DNA from: UBA1402 sp964488495
GTDB taxonomy: Bacteria > Bacteroidota > Bacteroidia > Bacteroidales > UBA1402
Direction of reading: 5' to 3'
Assembly: GCA_964488495.1 (NCBI GenBank)
Contig: CAZAUQ010000001.1
Location: 1 to 64,000, forward strand
Length of the DNA stretch: 64,000 bases
Each line of letters opens with the position of its first letter. Position 1 is the first letter of the stretch. Below the pieces are notes generated by a model that was not told the origin of the DNA, searched no databases, and saw nothing but the letters and a program-made list of their open reading frames with translations. Of this stretch, positions 1 through 7,593 are shown piece by piece. Both the position numbers and the translations under genes were made by a program.

Positions 1-60
1 CGCCTGGGCACCTATAAAGAAGAGGAACAGGCAGAAATGAAAAAATTTCATCAGCGATGA
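1..60 (+). CDS. 3' end of an upstream gene, possibly the NfnA/GltB-like flavoprotein subunit (partial)
   Basis: An open frame from base 1 ends at TGA 58-60 and encodes only the last 19 residues, ending in EMKKFHQR. Too little is visible to identify it by sequence. Its stop overlaps the first ATG of gltA (57-59) in an ATGA arrangement, so the two are translationally coupled. In many anaerobes the gene just before this kind of gltA encodes the ferredoxin-NADP reductase-like subunit of the NfnAB or glutamate synthase pair. That identity here is inference from position only. Confidence 0.5.
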   Translation, partial: RLGTYKEEEQAEMKKFHQR

Positions 61-1550
61 CAAGGGAAGAATCAGCAATGACAAGAGAAGAACAAATTGC
101 AGCACTGCGCACTCAGGCCTGGCGCGAAGATTTACGTAAAAGTCGTAAAGCCAAAGAAAGAACCGAGATCCCACGGGTAAAAATGAACGAACAGGATGCG
201 GAAATCCGCAGCCACAACCACCTGGAAGTCAATCAGGGTTTAACAGCCGAACAAGCCAGGCTGGAAGCTGTCCGCTGTTTGGATTGCGTCAATCCTACCT
301 GCATTTCGGGCTGTCCGGTGGAAATTCAGATTCCGAGCTTTGTGAAAAATATTGAGCGGGGAAATTTTCTGGAAGCTGCCCGGGTGCTCAAGGAAACCAG
401 TGCCCTGCCGGCAGTTTGTGGCCGGGTCTGTCCTCAGGAAAAACAATGCGAGGCCCAATGCTTCTACACACTCAAGCTGGGCAAGCCTTCGGTGGCCATA
501 GGCCATCTGGAACGTTTTGCCGCCGATTACGAACGCGAGAGCGGTCAGATATCGGTGCCGGAGCTGGCTCCTGAAAACGGCAAAAAAGTAGCGGTGGTGG
601 GTTCAGGCCCTGCCGGCTTGTCTTTTGCCGGCGATATGGCCAAATACGGTTACGAAGTGATGGTGTTCGAAGCCCTCCACGAAATAGGCGGAGTGCTCAA
701 ATACGGTATTCCCGAATTTCGTCTGCCCAATTCGGTGGTGGATGTGGAAATCGAGAATTTGCGCCAGATGGGCGTGCAATTTATGACCAATTGCATCGTA
801 GGCAGGACCATTACCATAGACGAACTTAAAGAACAGGGCTATTGCGGTATTTTTGTAGGCAGCGGAGCCGGTTTGCCCAATTTTATGAATATCCCAGGCG
901 AGAACCTCATCAACATCCTTTCGTCCAACGAATATCTCACCCGGGTCAACCTGATGGATGCCGCCAATCCCGAGGCCGATACACCGGTAGCCAAGGGTAA
1001 ACGTGTCGCCGTCATTGGCGGAGGCAATACTGCCATGGATTCCGTGCGTACGGCCAGACGCCTTGGAGCTGAACGGGCCATGATTGTGTACCGTCGTTCA
1101 GAAGAGGAAATGCCCGCCCGTATCGAAGAGGTGAAACACGCCAAAGAAGAAGGCATTGAATTTCTCACCCTGCACAATCCCCTGGAATATTACGGGGACG
1201 AAAGAGGCCGGGTAAAACAAATGCGTCTGCAAAGAATGGAACTGGGGCAGCCCGATGATTCGGGGCGTCGCCGTCCGGTACCGATACCTGGTGCTGAAAT
1301 TCTGGTCGATGTAGATGAGGTCATTGTCAGCGTGGGCGTTTCGCCCAATCCCTTGATTCCAAGTTCAGTTCAAGGCCTGGAAATCAGCCGTTGGGGCACC
1401 ATAGTGGTAGACGATAACATGCGTTCGTCCATTCCCATTATTTATGCCGGAGGCGATATTGTACGAGGTGGGGCCACAGTGATTCTGGCCATGGGCGACG
1501 GCCGTAAAGCTGCTGCTTCGATGCACGCGCAACTCAGCGGTAAAAAATAA
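57..1550 (+). CDS. gltA: NADPH-dependent glutamate synthase small subunit / NfnB-like oxidoreductase
   Basis: Flavoprotein of the GltD/NfnB family that moves electrons between NAD(P)H, FAD and iron-sulfur clusters, in glutamate synthase or in NADH-dependent ferredoxin:NADP oxidoreductase. The N-terminal domain has two cysteine groups (about C74, C77, C82, C86 and C121, C125, C131, C135) for [4Fe-4S] clusters. A GSGPAG FAD-binding motif lies near residues 182-187 and a second Rossmann motif, GGGNTA, near 323. At 497 residues it is full length for the family. Two starts are possible: ATG 57, which overlaps the upstream stop, or ATG 78. The two begin with near-identical text (MTREES, MTREEQ), a small tandem duplication. 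Whether the protein acts as glutamate synthase or Nfn cannot be settled from this window. Confidence 0.9.
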   Translation: MTREESAMTREEQIAALRTQAWREDLRKSRKAKERTEIPRVKMNEQDAEIRSHNHLEVNQGLTAEQARLEAVRCLDCVNPTCISGCPVEIQIPSFVKNIERGNFLEAARVLKETSALPAVCGRVCPQEKQCEAQCFYTLKLGKPSVAIGHLERFAADYERESGQISVPELAPENGKKVAVVGSGPAGLSFAGDMAKYGYEVMVFEALHEIGGVLKYGIPEFRLPNSVVDVEIENLRQMGVQFMTNCIVGRTITIDELKEQGYCGIFVGSGAGLPNFMNIPGENLINILSSNEYLTRVNLMDAANPEADTPVAKGKRVAVIGGGNTAMDSVRTARRLGAERAMIVYRRSEEEMPARIEEVKHAKEEGIEFLTLHNPLEYYGDERGRVKQMRLQRMELGQPDDSGRRRPVPIPGAEILVDVDEVIVSVGVSPNPLIPSSVQGLEISRWGTIVVDDNMRSSIPIIYAGGDIVRGGATVILAMGDGRKAAASMHAQLSGKK

Positions 1551-1610
1551 TAGTATAGCTTAGATCAAACTCCGGGTTTCCGGCCACGACCACCCGTTTA
1601 CTTTCAAATA

Positions 1611-1645
1611 AAAAAGAGAGCTGCTTATCAGGCAGCTCTCTTTTT
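1611..1645. terminator. Bidirectional intrinsic terminator between gltA and the phosphoribosyltransferase gene
   Basis: A perfect 14-base-pair stem (1611-1624 with 1632-1645) encloses a 7-base loop. The arms begin with A5 and end with T5, and more T follows, so it can end transcripts from both sides. It sits between convergent stops at 1550 and 1660. Confidence 0.9.
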
Positions 1646-1659
1646 ATTTTTTTAGTTTA

Positions 1660-2064
1660 TCACAGCAGCCAGGGGAAGGGAAAACAAGCTTTGTCGTAGA
1701 GCGCATAATCAGCTTTACCATTTACGGCAAAGCTTTTTACTTTGGCGGCTCCGGCCTGAATCAGTAATTGTTTGGCAAAATTCAGGGTACTGCCCGTCTT
1801 TACCCGGTCTTCGACCAGGAGGATGCGTTTGTTTTTGCATTCGAAATCGATCTCGGCCAGTAATTTGGGCTGATCGTAGAGGGGACGTTGCTGTTTGTCC
1901 CGGAGGTTGATTTTGAGCAGGAAAACTTCCAGTTCCAGCTTTTGAGCCAGAACGGCGGCCGGGATGATGCCTCCGTTGGCGATGGCTACTATCTGGTCAA
2001 ATTCCTCGTCGATAATCAGTTCGCGGAATTTTTCCAGGATCTCTGTAAAGCTTTTCTGTTCCAT
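1660..2064 (-). CDS. Small phosphoribosyltransferase
   Basis: A 134-residue type I phosphoribosyltransferase fold. The PRPP-binding loop is visible as ILLVEDRVKTGST near residues 80-92, and the segment IVAIANGGIIPA near the N terminus is the usual strand and glycine loop of this fold. The substrate base is not clear. Members this short include xanthine/guanine and hypoxanthine-type enzymes and regulatory relatives. It starts 6 bases after the stop of the POT transporter gene and is probably co-transcribed with it. The peptide transporter gives no direct hint about substrate. Confidence 0.8.
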   Translation of the reverse strand: MEQKSFTEILEKFRELIIDEEFDQIVAIANGGIIPAAVLAQKLELEVFLLKINLRDKQQRPLYDQPKLLAEIDFECKNKRILLVEDRVKTGSTLNFAKQLLIQAGAAKVKSFAVNGKADYALYDKACFPFPWLL

Positions 2065-2070
2065 AATGTA

Positions 2071-3387
2071 TCACAAAGTACCGTGCGATTTCTTAAACAG
2101 CCACTTATTCATGGAAATCAACAATAGCCCCAGCAGAATAGAGACTGCTGCTATAATGACAAATATATTCATCGCGCCCATTTTAGAAGCATAGGAAGCG
2201 ATGAAACCTCCCATGATGTTGGCTACAAAACTGCTCAGGAACCAAACGCCCATCAGCAGCGAGGCTAGCTTGACGGGTGACAGTTTAGTTACCATGGACA
2301 GGCCGATGGGCGACAGGAGCAATTCTCCAAAGGTATGGAGCAGGTAAGCTCCCACTAAAAAAAGCAGGTTGGCCTTGACGGTTTCGTCGGGATTGTTGCC
2401 GCCGCGTTGCAGACAAGCCATGACCATCAGCACAAAACCAATACCAAGCATAATCATACCAAGGCCCATTTTTATGGGCACATTGGGTTCGCGTTTGCGG
2501 GTGGCCAGGAAGGTCCAGAGCATGGCAAAGAGCGGAGCAAACAACACAATAAAAAATGCATTCACCGACTGGAACCAGGCGGTGGGAATCTCGAATCCAA
2601 ACACATTGCGGTTGATGTATTTTTCGGTGTACAGAGTCAGGGAACTACCTGCCTGTTCAAAACCGGCCCAGAAGAACACGCAAAACATCACGATAATGAT
2701 AATCACCCAGGTACGGTCTTTTTCGGCTTTGGTCAGGGGATGATTGTTGCCGTTGGGATTATTTTTATTTCCGACAGCCACTTTTCCTAAATTTCCCAAG
2801 TACTTAGGACCGATAAAGTTATAAAACAGCTGCCCCAGTAACATGCCTATACCGGCAGCTAGAAATCCGGCTCTGTAACCGTACTGCATGCCCAGCCAGC
2901 CGCAAACCAAAGGTGAAATACCGGCGCCTAAGTTGATACCCATGTAAAAAATGGTAAAAGCGGAATCTCTTCTATTGTCGCCCGGTTGGTAAAGGTCGCC
3001 CACCAATACCGAGATATTGGGTTTGAAAAAGCCGTTCCCGATGATCAATAGGAACAAACCCAGATAAAGCATGGCTACACTGTTAAGGGAGGCCAGGCAA
3101 AATTGTCCTAACATCATGGTAATACCGCCAATGGTAATGGAACGGCGCTGTCCCAAGTAATTATCGGCCAGCCAGCCCCCTATGATAGGAGTCATGTAGA
3201 CCAGGCCGGTAAAAAAGCCGTAAAGCAGGGTGGCGTTTTCTTCGGAAAAGCCCATGCCTCCTTCGAGTACAGACTGAGTTAAATACAAAACGAGCAGGGC
3301 CCGCATACCGTAATAACTGAAACGTTCCCACATTTCAGTCATAAAGAGCAGATATAAACCTTTGGGGTGCTTAAGAGTGTTTGCCAT
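2071..3387 (-). CDS. POT/PTR-family proton-coupled peptide transporter
   Basis: Inner-membrane major facilitator protein that imports di- and tripeptides with protons. The family signature FSYYGMRALLVLYL is near residues 23-36, followed by GGWLADNYLGQRR around 70-82 and FFKPNISVLVGDLY around 120. About 12 hydrophobic segments are visible over 438 residues, slightly shorter than the E. coli Dtp proteins. The downstream phosphoribosyltransferase starts 6 bases after its stop. A -7 box TAATTTTG lies at 3463-3470 on the minus strand. Confidence 0.9.
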   Translation of the reverse strand: MANTLKHPKGLYLLFMTEMWERFSYYGMRALLVLYLTQSVLEGGMGFSEENATLLYGFFTGLVYMTPIIGGWLADNYLGQRRSITIGGITMMLGQFCLASLNSVAMLYLGLFLLIIGNGFFKPNISVLVGDLYQPGDNRRDSAFTIFYMGINLGAGISPLVCGWLGMQYGYRAGFLAAGIGMLLGQLFYNFIGPKYLGNLGKVAVGNKNNPNGNNHPLTKAEKDRTWVIIIIVMFCVFFWAGFEQAGSSLTLYTEKYINRNVFGFEIPTAWFQSVNAFFIVLFAPLFAMLWTFLATRKREPNVPIKMGLGMIMLGIGFVLMVMACLQRGGNNPDETVKANLLFLVGAYLLHTFGELLLSPIGLSMVTKLSPVKLASLLMGVWFLSSFVANIMGGFIASYASKMGAMNIFVIIAAVSILLGLLLISMNKWLFKKSHGTL

Positions 3388-3407
3388 TAATAATGAAGTA
3401 GAGTTGA

Positions 3408-3443
3408 ATGTCCGAACAGCCCGGGAGAGCTAAATACGGACAT
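3408..3443 (-). other. Inverted repeat in the 5' leader of the POT transporter transcript
   Basis: Seven-base arms, ATGTCCG at 3408-3414 and CGGACAT at 3437-3443, enclose a 22-base loop. It lies between the predicted -7 box (3463-3470) and the start codon at 3387, so it could fold in the mRNA leader or bind a regulator. The function is unknown. Confidence 0.35.
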
Positions 3444-3462
3444 CTTAAATTTTAACAAGCAG

Positions 3463-3470
3463 CAAAATTA
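3463..3470 (-). promoter_or_regulatory. Putative -7 box for the POT transporter operon
   Basis: Minus-strand TAATTTTG matches the Bacteroidota consensus TAnnTTTG. No clear TTTG is seen at the expected upstream distance, so the support is moderate. Confidence 0.4.
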
Positions 3471-3499
3471 GTTTAATTAGACGAAAAAAACGGTTTTTT

Positions 3500-3530
3500 T
3501 TTGTTTTTGTTTCTAAACAATCTATATTTG
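3500..3530 (+). promoter_or_regulatory. Promoter of the threonine operon (Bacteroidota type)
   Basis: A -33 TTTG (3500-3503) and a -7 TATATTTG (3523-3530) are separated by 19 bases, an excellent match to the Bacteroidota primary sigma factor consensus. Predicted transcription starts near 3537, giving a leader of about 250 bases before thrA. Confidence 0.75.
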
Positions 3531-3568
3531 CACACTCAAACCGGGGTAAGCGCCCTAATTCGAAAGAA

Positions 3569-3628
3569 ATGATGTTTTGGCAACTACATATAACTACCAC
3601 TACTACCACTACCCCTATGGGGGTCTGA
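3569..3628 (+). CDS. thrL: Threonine operon leader peptide
   Basis: A 19-codon frame encodes MMFWQLHITTTTTTTPMGV, with one Ile codon and seven consecutive Thr codons (3593-3613) before TGA at 3626-3628. It lies 32 bases downstream of the predicted transcription start and about 160 bases upstream of thrA. The regulated amino acid matches the operon product, as in enterobacterial ThrL, but the sequence is otherwise unlike it. Its job would be to stall the ribosome when charged tRNA-Thr is scarce. The hairpins that follow the stop codon are placed as this model requires. Confidence 0.85.
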   Translation: MMFWQLHITTTTTTTPMGV

Positions 3629-3632
3629 TAAT

Positions 3633-3670
3633 CTTTCGCATTCCGATCGCGAAGGCTGGGAGCCTTTTCG
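3633..3670 (+). promoter_or_regulatory. Predicted threonine attenuator: antiterminator and terminator hairpins
   Basis: Two exclusive structures share bases 3652-3654. The antiterminator pairs 3633-3639 with 3649-3654 (CTTTCGC with GCGAAG, one bulged T). The terminator pairs AAGGCT 3652-3657 with AGCCTT 3661-3666 around a GGG loop, then runs into TT. A ribosome finishing at the leader stop (3626-3628) would cover roughly to 3640 and block the antiterminator, allowing termination. One stalled on the Thr codons would leave it free. The U-tract is short (four T, two of them in the stem), so termination may be partial. Confidence 0.65.
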
Positions 3671-3786
3671 ATATTCCAACAAACGACAATAATTATTTTC
3701 CGGTTCCAAATTAAAAAATGCATGCGTAATAAAGCATGGCATGATTCTTGGCAATCATAGGTGTCACCAAATCAAGATAGAGCAAA

Positions 3787-6222
3787 ATGAAAGTTATTAA
3801 ATTCGGAGGAACGTCTGTAGGTTCCATCCAGGCGTTGCGTCAGCTGAAGCGCATCGTAGAGCAACAAGCCGAAAGGCCGGTAGTCATAGTAGTTTCCGCC
3901 ATAGCCGGAATGACCGATTTTCTGATCAAAACAGCCCGAACTGCAGCCGAGGGAAACATCAGCTATCTTAGTGACCTGACCGAAATGAAAAACAGGCATT
4001 TCTCGCTGGTAGAAGGTGTTTTTGCTCCGGAACAGAAAAAACCGGTTATCGAAGAACTGTCGTTGATCTTCGAAGAATTGAGCAATATTTTTCAGGGGGT
4101 GGCCCTGATACATGAACTTTCGGATAAGTCGGAAGATGTGATTGTAAGTTATGGCGAAAGGCTTTCTTCGCTCATAGTAAGCCGACTGTTGAATATCCCA
4201 CATTACGATGCCCGAAAACTGATCAAAACCAATCATAAATTTGGAAAGCACGTAGTCAATTTTGAAGAAACTTCTGCGGCCATCAAGGCTCAGCTGAGCG
4301 AGCTTCCTGAGCTTTCGGTGATGGGCGGCTTTATTTCGAGTGATGCCCAAACCGGTGAGATCACCAACATCGGCCGGGGCGGTTCCGATTATACGGCCGC
4401 GATTCTGGCCTCGGAGCTTAACGCTTCCATTTTGGAAATATGGACCGACGTTGACGGTTTTATGACGGCCGATCCCAAAGTGATCAATAATGCATATGTG
4501 ATTGAAAATCTGAGCTATGTGGAAGCCATGGAGCTTAGTAATTTTGGGGCGAAAGTGATTTATCCGCCTACCATTTTTCCTGTTTATCACAAAAACATCC
4601 CCATTCGCATCAAAAACACCTTCAATCCAGAGGTTTCGGGCACTTATATTTCGCGCGACAAGAGTTCGGGCGAAGGTAAAGCCATCAAGGGTATTTCGTC
4701 TATACCCGATACCAGCTTGATTACCATTCGGGGCCTGGGTATGGTCGGGGTGATTGGTGTGAACTACCGTATTTTTAAAACCCTGGCTAAGGCAGGCATT
4801 TCGGTTTTTCTGGTTTCGCAGGCTTCATCGGAAAACACCACTTCGATAGGTGTACGCAACTCAGACGCTGAGCTCACGGTCAGGGTACTCAAAGAGGAAT
4901 TCAGCCATGAAATAGAGATGGGCGAAATCAACGATATTTTTGCCGAATGCAATCTGGCAACTGTGGCTATTGTAGGTGAAGGAATGAAGCGTACGCCCGG
5001 CATTGCCGGAAAATTGTTTTCCACGCTGGGACGTAACGGTATCAATGTGATTGCCTGTGCGCAGGGAGCTTCCGAAACCAATATTTCCTTTGTCATCAAA
5101 CTCGATCATTTGCGCAAAAGCCTCAATGTAATTCACGATTCTTTTTTCCTGAGCGAATACCAGGTGTTGAACCTCTTTTTGATAGGTATAGGTACCGTGG
5201 GCGGCAGTTTGCTGGATCAAATCAGGCAACAGCAACCCAAGTTGATGGCGGAAAACGGACTGAAACTCAATGTGGTAGGCATCGCCGATATAGATAAAGC
5301 CATTTTCTCGCGAGAAGGCATCGACCTGGAAAAATACCAGGAACTGCTAAAACGCGAAGGCAAGATCAGCAGCCCGAACTTGCTGAGGGACGAGATCATG
5401 AATATGAACATCTTTAATTCTGTTTTTGTGGATTGTACAGCCAGTCCCCAAATTGCAGCTCTTTATGCCGATTTGTTGTCTCATAACGTATCTGTGGTGG
5501 CTGCCAACAAAATTGCAGCTTCTTCCGATTACGACAATTACGCCCGGCTCAAAGAACTGGCCCGCCGCAAAGGCGTTAAATATCTTTTCGAAACCAACGT
5601 TGGAGCCGGTTTGCCCATTATTAACACAATGAACAGCCTGATCCACAGCGGAGACCGTATTCTGAAGATGGAAGCCGTTTTATCGGGCACTTTGAATTTT
5701 ATCTTCAACACCCTCAGTGCCGAAAATCCCCTGAGCAAAACCATCAAAATGGCCCAGGAGAAACGTTTTTCGGAACCGGATCCCCGCATCGACCTGAGCG
5801 GTACGGATGTTATCCGTAAATTGGTGATTCTGGCCCGCGAAGCCGGTTACAGGGTAGAACAGGAAGATGTGGTGAAAAACCTCTTTATTCCCGACAAGTA
5901 CTTCAAAGGCAGTCTGGATGATTTCTGGAAAAGCATTCCCGAACTTGATGCCGACTTCGAAGAAAAACGTAAGTTGCTTGATAAAGATTCCAAACGCTGG
6001 CGCTTTGTGGCCAAAATGGAAAACGGAGCCTGTTCGGTCGGTCTGCAGGAAGTCGGGCCATTGCATCCCTTCTACGATCTGGAGGGCAGTAACAACATCA
6101 TTCTGATTCAGACCGAACGCTATTTTCAGGATCCCATGGTGATCAAAGGCTACGGGGCCGGAGCCGGTGTAACGGCTGCGGGTGTGTTCGGCGATATCAT
6201 CTCCATAGCGAATATTCGTTGA
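3787..6222 (+). CDS. thrA: Bifunctional aspartokinase / homoserine dehydrogenase
   Basis: Catalyses the first and third steps from aspartate to threonine: phosphorylation of aspartate and NAD(P)H-dependent reduction of aspartate semialdehyde to homoserine. The kinase domain opens with KFGGTS (residues 5-10) and includes GRGGSDYTA near 199. Two ACT regulatory segments follow at about 315-450. The homoserine dehydrogenase Rossmann motif GIGTVGG begins near 466 and that domain runs to the end. The length of 811 residues is standard for ThrA. It is the first structural gene after the leader peptide and attenuator, and its stop is 1 base before the next gene. Confidence 0.97.
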   Translation: MKVIKFGGTSVGSIQALRQLKRIVEQQAERPVVIVVSAIAGMTDFLIKTARTAAEGNISYLSDLTEMKNRHFSLVEGVFAPEQKKPVIEELSLIFEELSNIFQGVALIHELSDKSEDVIVSYGERLSSLIVSRLLNIPHYDARKLIKTNHKFGKHVVNFEETSAAIKAQLSELPELSVMGGFISSDAQTGEITNIGRGGSDYTAAILASELNASILEIWTDVDGFMTADPKVINNAYVIENLSYVEAMELSNFGAKVIYPPTIFPVYHKNIPIRIKNTFNPEVSGTYISRDKSSGEGKAIKGISSIPDTSLITIRGLGMVGVIGVNYRIFKTLAKAGISVFLVSQASSENTTSIGVRNSDAELTVRVLKEEFSHEIEMGEINDIFAECNLATVAIVGEGMKRTPGIAGKLFSTLGRNGINVIACAQGASETNISFVIKLDHLRKSLNVIHDSFFLSEYQVLNLFLIGIGTVGGSLLDQIRQQQPKLMAENGLKLNVVGIADIDKAIFSREGIDLEKYQELLKREGKISSPNLLRDEIMNMNIFNSVFVDCTASPQIAALYADLLSHNVSVVAANKIAASSDYDNYARLKELARRKGVKYLFETNVGAGLPIINTMNSLIHSGDRILKMEAVLSGTLNFIFNTLSAENPLSKTIKMAQEKRFSEPDPRIDLSGTDVIRKLVILAREAGYRVEQEDVVKNLFIPDKYFKGSLDDFWKSIPELDADFEEKRKLLDKDSKRWRFVAKMENGACSVGLQEVGPLHPFYDLEGSNNIILIQTERYFQDPMVIKGYGAGAGVTAAGVFGDIISIANIR

Positions 6223-6223
6223 G

Positions 6224-7525
6224 ATGAAATACCTGATTGTTTTGGGAGACGGCATGGCCGATGAGCGTATCCAGGCCCTGGACGGAAAGACGCCCTTGCA
6301 GGCAGCCCTCACTCCCTGTATGGATAAAATGGCCCGGGCAGGACGTTGCGGACGGCTGATTACAATACCCGAAGGTTTTCCTCCCGGCAGCGAAATAGCT
6401 AACCTCAGCCTGTTGGGTTACGATGTCAGTAAACAGTTCGAGGGCAGGGGCTCGCTGGAGGCAGCCAGTATGGGAATAGACATTCCCGAAGGCTTTATGG
6501 CAGCCCGCTGCAACCTGATTTGCGTGCAGCACGGCAAGATAAAAAATCATTCTGCCGACCATATTTCTACCTCCGAAGCAGGGGCATTGATTGACTTTCT
6601 AAACAAGGAACTGGGCAGCGAAGAGCTGGTGTTTCATACGGGTGTTTCCTATCGCCATCTCATGTTGCTAAAGGGTGGTAACAAAGAGATTCATTGTACG
6701 CCTCCCCACGATGTGCCCGGAACGGCCTGTGCCGAGGTGTTGCCTAAAGCCCTGAATCCACAGGCAGAGGGCACGGCTCGATTGCTTTCGGAGCTGATAC
6801 TGCGTTCTCAGGAACTATTGCCCACTCATCCGGTCAATTTAGCCCGCAAGGCCAGGGGGCTGGACATGGCTAATTCCATCTGGCCCTGGTCGCCGGGTTA
6901 TCGTCCCGCCATGTTGCCTATGAGGGAAAAGTATCCGATACGCAGCGGTTCGGTGATTTCGGCCGTGGATTTGATCAAGGGAATAGGCGTTTACGCCGGC
7001 CTGGAGGCTATCGAAGTGCCCGGAGCCACGGGTTTGTACGATACCAATTACGAAGGCAAGGCTCAGGCGGCTATCGACGAGCTGAAGAAAAAGGATTTTG
7101 TGTTTTTGCACGTCGAAGCTTCCGACGAAGCAAGCCACGAAGGGAATGTCGATTTGAAAATACGCACCATAGAATACCTCGATCAGCGCCTGATCCGCCC
7201 CATACTGGAGGAAATTTCCGTCTTGGACGAAGCCGTCACCATAGCAGTTTTGCCCGATCATCCAACCTATTGCCGGACCAAAACTCATGTGGCCGATGCG
7301 GTCCCTTTTTTGATTTATCGCAGCGATGCTGTTCTTCCGGTTTCAGGCAAGCCTGCCAAAGGCTTGAACTGTTTTGAAGCAAGCTACAACAAGTCGGCCC
7401 AAAGTGCTTTTGAGCCGGACGCAGTGCAGGTGTTCGATGAATTTTCGGTGCAGGACGGCTATTACGGCACTTTGCGGGGAGAGGAATTTATCCGTGCCTT
7501 TTTCGGCTTAAGCCAACATCCCTGA
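6224..7525 (+). CDS. Phosphoglycerate-mutase-superfamily protein, proposed homoserine kinase
   Basis: A 433-residue member of the archaeal-type cofactor-independent phosphoglycerate mutase family (alkaline phosphatase superfamily). Metal-binding features include the N-terminal LGDGMAD (residues 7-13), HVEASDEASHEG near 301-312 and VLPDHPTYCRTKTH near 342-355. A TIGRFAM family of such proteins in threonine operons is named proposed homoserine kinase. Here it sits 1 base after thrA and directly before thrC, exactly where thrB (a GHMP kinase elsewhere) would be, and no GHMP kinase is in the window. Function as homoserine kinase is inferred from family and context. Glycolytic mutase activity is the alternative. 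Confidence 0.85.
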   Translation: MKYLIVLGDGMADERIQALDGKTPLQAALTPCMDKMARAGRCGRLITIPEGFPPGSEIANLSLLGYDVSKQFEGRGSLEAASMGIDIPEGFMAARCNLICVQHGKIKNHSADHISTSEAGALIDFLNKELGSEELVFHTGVSYRHLMLLKGGNKEIHCTPPHDVPGTACAEVLPKALNPQAEGTARLLSELILRSQELLPTHPVNLARKARGLDMANSIWPWSPGYRPAMLPMREKYPIRSGSVISAVDLIKGIGVYAGLEAIEVPGATGLYDTNYEGKAQAAIDELKKKDFVFLHVEASDEASHEGNVDLKIRTIEYLDQRLIRPILEEISVLDEAVTIAVLPDHPTYCRTKTHVADAVPFLIYRSDAVLPVSGKPAKGLNCFEASYNKSAQSAFEPDAVQVFDEFSVQDGYYGTLRGEEFIRAFFGLSQHP

Positions 7526-7593
7526 AAGGCTGGAAAGTTCCTGAAAGCAATATTCTTTTTTAATAAAGTCAGACATTTTTTACAAACCATAGA

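Noticed and set aside
3583..3613. ACT/ACC trinucleotide run read as a simple microsatellite
   Set aside because: The in-frame ATG, stop codon, hairpins and the following threonine operon make a leader peptide a better explanation.
3445..3723. A 92-codon minus-strand frame over the thr leader region
   Set aside because: It runs against the promoter and the threonine codons, and its valine-rich run is just the complement of the Thr codon repeat.
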